A program made the translations under genes and the position numbers. The notes beneath the pieces are model-generated. The model made no database searches, had not been told where the DNA came from, and saw nothing but the letters and a program-made list of their open reading frames with translations. From WHSW01 sp963749365 (GTDB taxonomy: Bacteria > Actinomycetota > Thermoleophilia > Solirubrobacterales > 70-9), in NCBI GenBank assembly GCA_963749365.1, contig CAVVME010000003.1:186001-250000 (forward strand): 64,000 nt of DNA, given 5' to 3'. Shown here one piece after another: positions 60,749 through 64,000 of this stretch. Every line of letters starts with the position of its first letter. Position 1 is the first letter of the stretch.

Positions 60749-61361
60749 GCGGGCAACAGGGGAACCGATCGAGTGGGGCCTCGCGACGAGATGCAGGCGC
60801 GGCGAGGCGACGAGCGGCGACCTCGCGGTGGTTGTTCTTCTGCCCGAGGGCGCGCTGATCGCGGCGATCGACGGCCTCGGGCACGGGCGGGAGGCAGCCC
60901 GCGCCGCCCGGAGGGCAGGTGAGACTGTGCGCCGACGGCCGAGCGAAGACCTTGTGTGGCTGACCGAGCGCTGCCACAGCGCTTTGCGGCACACGCGCGG
61001 GGCGGCGATCAGCCTCGCCTTCGTTTCATCCTCGAAGAGCACGATGACCTGGCTCGGCATCGGCAGCGTCGAGGGCCGGGTGCTGAGCGGTGACCCGTCA
61101 GCGACGCGGCCGAAAGGATCGCTCGCGCTCGGGAACGGCGTTCCCGGTCACGAGCTGCCACCCGTGAGAACAGCCGCGCTCGCGGTTCGGCCCGGTGACG
61201 TCCTCGTCCTGGCCACGGACGGGATCGAGGCGTCCTTCGCGGAATCGCTGGAGATCTCCGGCTCACCTCAGGCGATCAGCGAGCGGATCCTTGCCGCTCA
61301 CTGGAAACCCAACGACGATGCCCTGGTGGTGGCGGTCCGCTACCTCGGCGTGCGCGCATGA
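60741..61361 (+). CDS. rsbX: RsbX-like PP2C phosphatase
   Basis: This 206-residue SpoIIE/PP2C-type phosphatase has metal Asp in SGDLAVVV, AAIDGLGHG and LVLATDGIEASF. RsbX removes phosphate from RsbS and RsbR to reset the stressosome. The small size (no sensor domain) and position right after rsbT support RsbX rather than RsbU. GTG 60741 overlaps rsbT by 8 nt, and the gene overlaps the next by ATGA. Confidence 0.9.
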   Translation: MPERATGEPIEWGLATRCRRGEATSGDLAVVVLLPEGALIAAIDGLGHGREAARAARRAGETVRRRPSEDLVWLTERCHSALRHTRGAAISLAFVSSSKSTMTWLGIGSVEGRVLSGDPSATRPKGSLALGNGVPGHELPPVRTAALAVRPGDVLVLATDGIEASFAESLEISGSPQAISERILAAHWKPNDDALVVAVRYLGVRA

Positions 61362-62212
61362 GCGCGACCGGGGGCCCCGGAGCGGCGCCGTTTCGAGCCG
61401 CCTACGCGTCCGCACTTGGTGACTACCTTGAGGACCCGAGCGAACGATCACTTCGGGCCGCCTATGAGCTCGGGCGCGACGCGGTGGGCAGGCAGCTGAG
61501 CGTGCTCGACCTGGCCGATGCCCACCAGGAGGCCTTGCTGGCAGCGCTGCTCGGGGCGCCGGGTCCGGCGGAGATCGAGCGCGTGACGCGCGCTGCCGGG
61601 GATTTCTTTCTCGACAGCCTCTCCTCGTTCGAGATGGTTCAGCGGGCGTTCAGAGAAACCCGCGAGGCCGCCTGGCTCGAGCGGCGCCAGACCGAGATGT
61701 CGCGGCAGCTGTCGAGCTTCTTGGCCGATGCCTCGCTCGCCCTCGACGCCTCCGACTCGCTCGAGGAGATGCTGCGGCTGGTGGCCGAGCAGGCACGCGA
61801 GCTCGTAGGTGCCGACTGCTGCATGGCGACGGTGGCCTCCGAAGGCCAGCCCCGGGCCGCCGAAGCCACTTCCTACTCTCAGGCCGACAGGCGGTGGACG
61901 GCGCTGGTTCAGTGGCTCGACCTGTTCGAGACCTACCGCCTGATCCGCCTCGGCGGCGGCTCAGTGAGGATGGCCGGCGAGCAACTCGCTCAGCTGTCTC
62001 CATTCAGCACCGCAGCCGGCGATCGGCCGCTTCAGGGATGGCTGGCCGCATCGCTCATCGCCCTCGACGGCAGCGAGCTCGGTGCGATCCAGCTCTTTGA
62101 CAAGCAGGAGGGAGCGTTTACCGAGGGGGACGAGGCCGCCCTCGTCCATCTCGCCCAGATGGCGTCGGCGGCCGTCGAGCGAGCACGGCTCTACCAGGAG
62201 CGAGGTCAGTAG
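61358..62212 (+). CDS. RsbU-type N-domain and GAF sensor protein
   Basis: This 284-residue protein combines an RsbU-N-terminal-like helical domain (about residues 10-105, SVLDLADAHQEALLAALLG) that in RsbU binds RsbT, with a GAF domain (about 130-280, VGADCCMATVASEGQ). It has neither a phosphatase nor a histidine-kinase domain. It may be the output partner of RsbT, carrying its signal elsewhere. It overlaps rsbX by 4 nt and ends the operon. Confidence 0.82.
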   Translation: MSATGGPGAAPFRAAYASALGDYLEDPSERSLRAAYELGRDAVGRQLSVLDLADAHQEALLAALLGAPGPAEIERVTRAAGDFFLDSLSSFEMVQRAFRETREAAWLERRQTEMSRQLSSFLADASLALDASDSLEEMLRLVAEQARELVGADCCMATVASEGQPRAAEATSYSQADRRWTALVQWLDLFETYRLIRLGGGSVRMAGEQLAQLSPFSTAAGDRPLQGWLAASLIALDGSELGAIQLFDKQEGAFTEGDEAALVHLAQMASAAVERARLYQERGQ

Positions 62213-62231
62213 TCGGGTGCATACTGGCCGC

Positions 62232-62496
62232 ATGTCGGCCGAGAACGTCGAGCTCGTCCGTCGCTGGTTCCGCGGGTTCGAGCGCGCGGAGCTGGGACTC
62301 GACCTTTGCCATCCGGCGATCGAGATTCGCAACTGGACCGATTTCCGATCACCGGCCCCTTATCGGGCATGAGGGAGTCAAACGCTGGTGGGACGACATC
62401 GGCGACGCCGTCGACGACCTCGACTGGGCCCGCCGGTCTGCGGCCACCCCAGGGGACGAGCTCATGACCGGGCGCCGCTACGCTGCGCAGCCGTGA
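62232..62496 (+). pseudogene. SnoaL-like domain remnant
   Basis: ATG 62232 begins SAENVELVRRWFRGFERAEL, a typical SnoaL/NTF2-like start, and reaches EIRNWTDF. A +1 change near 62,345-62,356 is then needed to read LIGHEGVKRWWDDIGDA, the expected next motif. The rest of the domain is missing and the frame ends at 62496, overlapping the efp start. CATACT (62220-62225) ends 6 nt before the ATG. This is a truncated, inactive copy. Confidence 0.7.
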
Positions 62497-63053
62497 TTTC
62501 CACCAACCAGTTCAAGAACGGCGCCCATATCGAGGTCGACGGCACCGTCTTCCGGATCGTCGGGTTCCAGCACGTCAAGCCGGGCAAGGGCGGCGCGTTC
62601 GTGCGCACGAAGCTGCGCCGGGTCGAGGACGGCGCGGTGATCGACAAGACGTTCAAGGCGGGGGAGAAGTTCCGCCCGGTGCGGACCGAGACCAAGCGCA
62701 TGCAGTACCTCTATGACTCCGGCGACTCCGCGGTGCTGATGGACACCGAGAGCTACGAGCAGACCGAGATCTCCGGCGAGACGCTCGGCGAGGAGATGCG
62801 CTGGGTGCTGCCCAACGACACGGTCGAGCTGCTGCTCGTCGACGAGCGGCCCGCCGGGGTCCAGGTGCCGAGCGCCATCGACATGACCGTCACCCAGACC
62901 GACCCCGGGCTCAAGGGCGACACCGCCTCCGGCGGCGGCTACAAGCCGGCGACGCTCGAGTCCGGCGTCGTCGTCCAGGTGCCGCTGTTCGTCAACGAGG
63001 GCGACCGCGTCCGCGTCGACACCCGCAGCGGCGAGTACGTCTCCCGGGCGTAG
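62493..63053 (+). CDS. efp: Elongation factor P
   Basis: This 186-residue translation factor rescues ribosomes stalled on polyproline. The KOW-like domain I has the tip loop VKPGKGGAFVRTKL with Lys 32, the residue that carries the modification or acts unmodified. Two OB domains follow (PVRTETKRMQYLYDSGD, VQVPLFVNEGDRVRVDTRSGEY). The length is exact. GTG 62493 follows TACGCT (62479-62484) by 8 nt. It belongs after pepP in most actinobacteria. Confidence 0.96.
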   Translation: MISTNQFKNGAHIEVDGTVFRIVGFQHVKPGKGGAFVRTKLRRVEDGAVIDKTFKAGEKFRPVRTETKRMQYLYDSGDSAVLMDTESYEQTEISGETLGEEMRWVLPNDTVELLLVDERPAGVQVPSAIDMTVTQTDPGLKGDTASGGGYKPATLESGVVVQVPLFVNEGDRVRVDTRSGEYVSRA

Positions 63054-63152
63054 TCCGCGCCCCGGACCACCGCAGATCGACTTCCTCAAGCTTGCCCAGA
63101 GCAACTCGACGCGGGCGCGAGAGGGACCATCGACGGCGCCTGGCTCGCACTG

Positions 63153-63193
63153 GCGACGACACAAATTGTGCGCAGAATCGGCGCAGTTGTCGC
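63153..63193. repeat. Inverted repeats upstream of AbiEi-like gene
   Basis: GCGACGAC (63153-63160) can pair with GTTGTCGC (63186-63193), one G-U. Inside lies the 11-nt palindrome CACAAATTGTG (63160-63170). The AT core stands out from the GC-rich surroundings and sits 36 nt before the next gene, so it is a plausible operator. Confidence 0.5.
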
Positions 63194-63228
63194 TCGTCCG
63201 GTGAGTCGCAGCGGGGCAGTCTTCCCCG

Positions 63229-64000
63229 ATGGCACCTGAGCCGGATGGGATTGGGATCCGCCGGGACCGCTGCATCGCGCGGCGTGCCGCCCGCTCATGG
63301 GGCGTGCTCTCGGTAGAGGATCTGCTCGACTGCGGGCTCACCCACGACGCGATCATGCGGCGAGCTCGGCGGGGGATCCTGACGCGCCTCCATCGAGGCG
63401 TCTACGCAGTCGGGCACGCGAGCCCGCCGCCGGAGGGGACACTGCTTGCGGCAGCCAAGGCCTGCGGGAAGGGCGCGCTCGTAAGCCATGCCTCGGCTGC
63501 CTGGTTGTGGGGCTTGCTCGAGCGTCTGAGCGCCCGACCCGAGGTAACCGTGCCTGGTTCGAGCGCCTGTCTGCACCGCGGAATCCGCGGCCACCGCAGC
63601 GCACGAATCGACCCGGCCGACCGAGGCCACAAGCGAGGAGTTCCCGTGACGAGCCCGGCTCGAACCCTGCTCGACCTCGCGGGTCGATTCAGTCACCGAG
63701 AGTTGCGGAGAGCCGTTCGCCAGGCGCAATCTCTGCGGCTCGTTTCCGTACGCGACCTGCTGACAGCGATCGAGCGCCTCGGTCCGCGTCCTGGGACCCG
63801 CAAGCTGGCGGAGATCCTTGCCACTGGTCCCGCGCCAACCCGCAGCGAACTTGAGGACGTGGTCCTCGAGCTCCTGCTCGGGGGCGGCTTCATCCACCCC
63901 GATGTCAATCGACCGCTGCTTCTCGCCGGGCGTCGCGTGGTCCCGGATTTCAGGTGGCCCGAGCAGGCGATCGTCGTCGAGGCCGACAGCCGCACCTGGC
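63229..64000 (+). CDS. AbiEi-type antitoxin-like/DUF559-like protein, truncated by window end
   Basis: The open frame from ATG 63229 runs off the window after 257 codons. It begins with a winged-HTH-like region (SWGVLSVEDLLDCGLTHDAI) and the AbiEi-type motif GILTRLHRGVYAVGH, followed by SHASAAWLWGL and SPARTLLDLA. The end, PDFRWPEQAIVVEAD, looks like the start of a VSR/DUF559 nuclease-like fold. Such proteins are common stand-alone relatives of type IV antitoxins. No toxin is visible before the edge. Confidence 0.75.
   Translation, partial: MAPEPDGIGIRRDRCIARRAARSWGVLSVEDLLDCGLTHDAIMRRARRGILTRLHRGVYAVGHASPPPEGTLLAAAKACGKGALVSHASAAWLWGLLERLSARPEVTVPGSSACLHRGIRGHRSARIDPADRGHKRGVPVTSPARTLLDLAGRFSHRELRRAVRQAQSLRLVSVRDLLTAIERLGPRPGTRKLAEILATGPAPTRSELEDVVLELLLGGGFIHPDVNRPLLLAGRRVVPDFRWPEQAIVVEADSRTW

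Overview
The window comes from a very GC-rich bacterial chromosome with frequent GTG starts, many 4-nt gene overlaps and -10-like TAnnnT boxes 6-9 nt before start codons. The gene order alaS-ruvX-mltG-aroE ... prepilin peptidase ... aroC-aroK/aroB-aroQ-pepP ... efp is the conserved actinobacterial block. With a type IV pilus locus, a fused AroK-AroB, a c-di-AMP riboswitch before a cell-wall hydrolase and CKLD/DPSPA-type secreted domains, it suggests a deep-branching actinobacterium such as Thermoleophilia/Solirubrobacterales. That placement is inference; no rRNA is present.

Layout. 1-8.6 kb: a truncated cytochrome P450 divergent from a TetR regulator with a palindrome between them, a c-di-AMP (ydaO) riboswitch and secreted NlpC/P60-like protein, an ABC1 kinase, an amine oxidase, a cupin, small proteins and a secreted glycosidase. 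8.6-14 kb: DUF488, separate CYTH and CHAD genes, a decayed secreted-protein pseudogene, a DrrAB-type ABC exporter and a tRNA with a CAT anticodon. 14-18.7 kb: an HDAC-like deacetylase and a four-gene secreted copper operon (beta-helix protein, cupredoxin, multicopper oxidase, cupredoxin). 18.8-26.8 kb: M29-type aminopeptidase, formiminotransferase, a frameshifted methyltransferase-like gene, an MBL hydrolase, hisS-aspS and a probable 6S RNA. 26.8-33.2 kb: an IscU-like domain joined to MnmA across a +1 frameshift, then alaS, ruvX, mltG and aroE.

33.2-49.3 kb is a type IV pilus locus: pilB-pilT-pilC, a few membrane and metal-hydrolase genes, a major pilin with a structured leader, three minor-pilin-like genes, prepilin peptidase, and pilM-pilN-pilO plus a PilP-position protein. 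No secretin was seen, consistent with a single-membrane cell. 49.4-53.6 kb returns to the shikimate block: aroC, fused aroK-aroB, aroQ and an Xaa-Pro peptidase. EF-P, the expected next gene, lies 8.8 kb downstream, after an inserted segment.

That segment (53.7-62.2 kb) holds a PEBP protein, an M42 peptidase, an NAD-binding epimerase-like protein, an orphan NMT1-type lipoprotein, a coiled-coil/SAP-like protein with a small partner, and a tight tetR-rsbR-rsbS-rsbT-rsbX-GAF stressosome operon with no sigma factor in view. A SnoaL-like remnant abuts efp, and a truncated AbiEi-like gene closes the window.

Several genes on the + strand (methyltransferase-like, IscU-MnmA, pilN, SnoaL-like) are broken by shifts in the same +1 direction. 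This could be true decay, insertion-type sequence errors or, less likely, programmed frameshifting.
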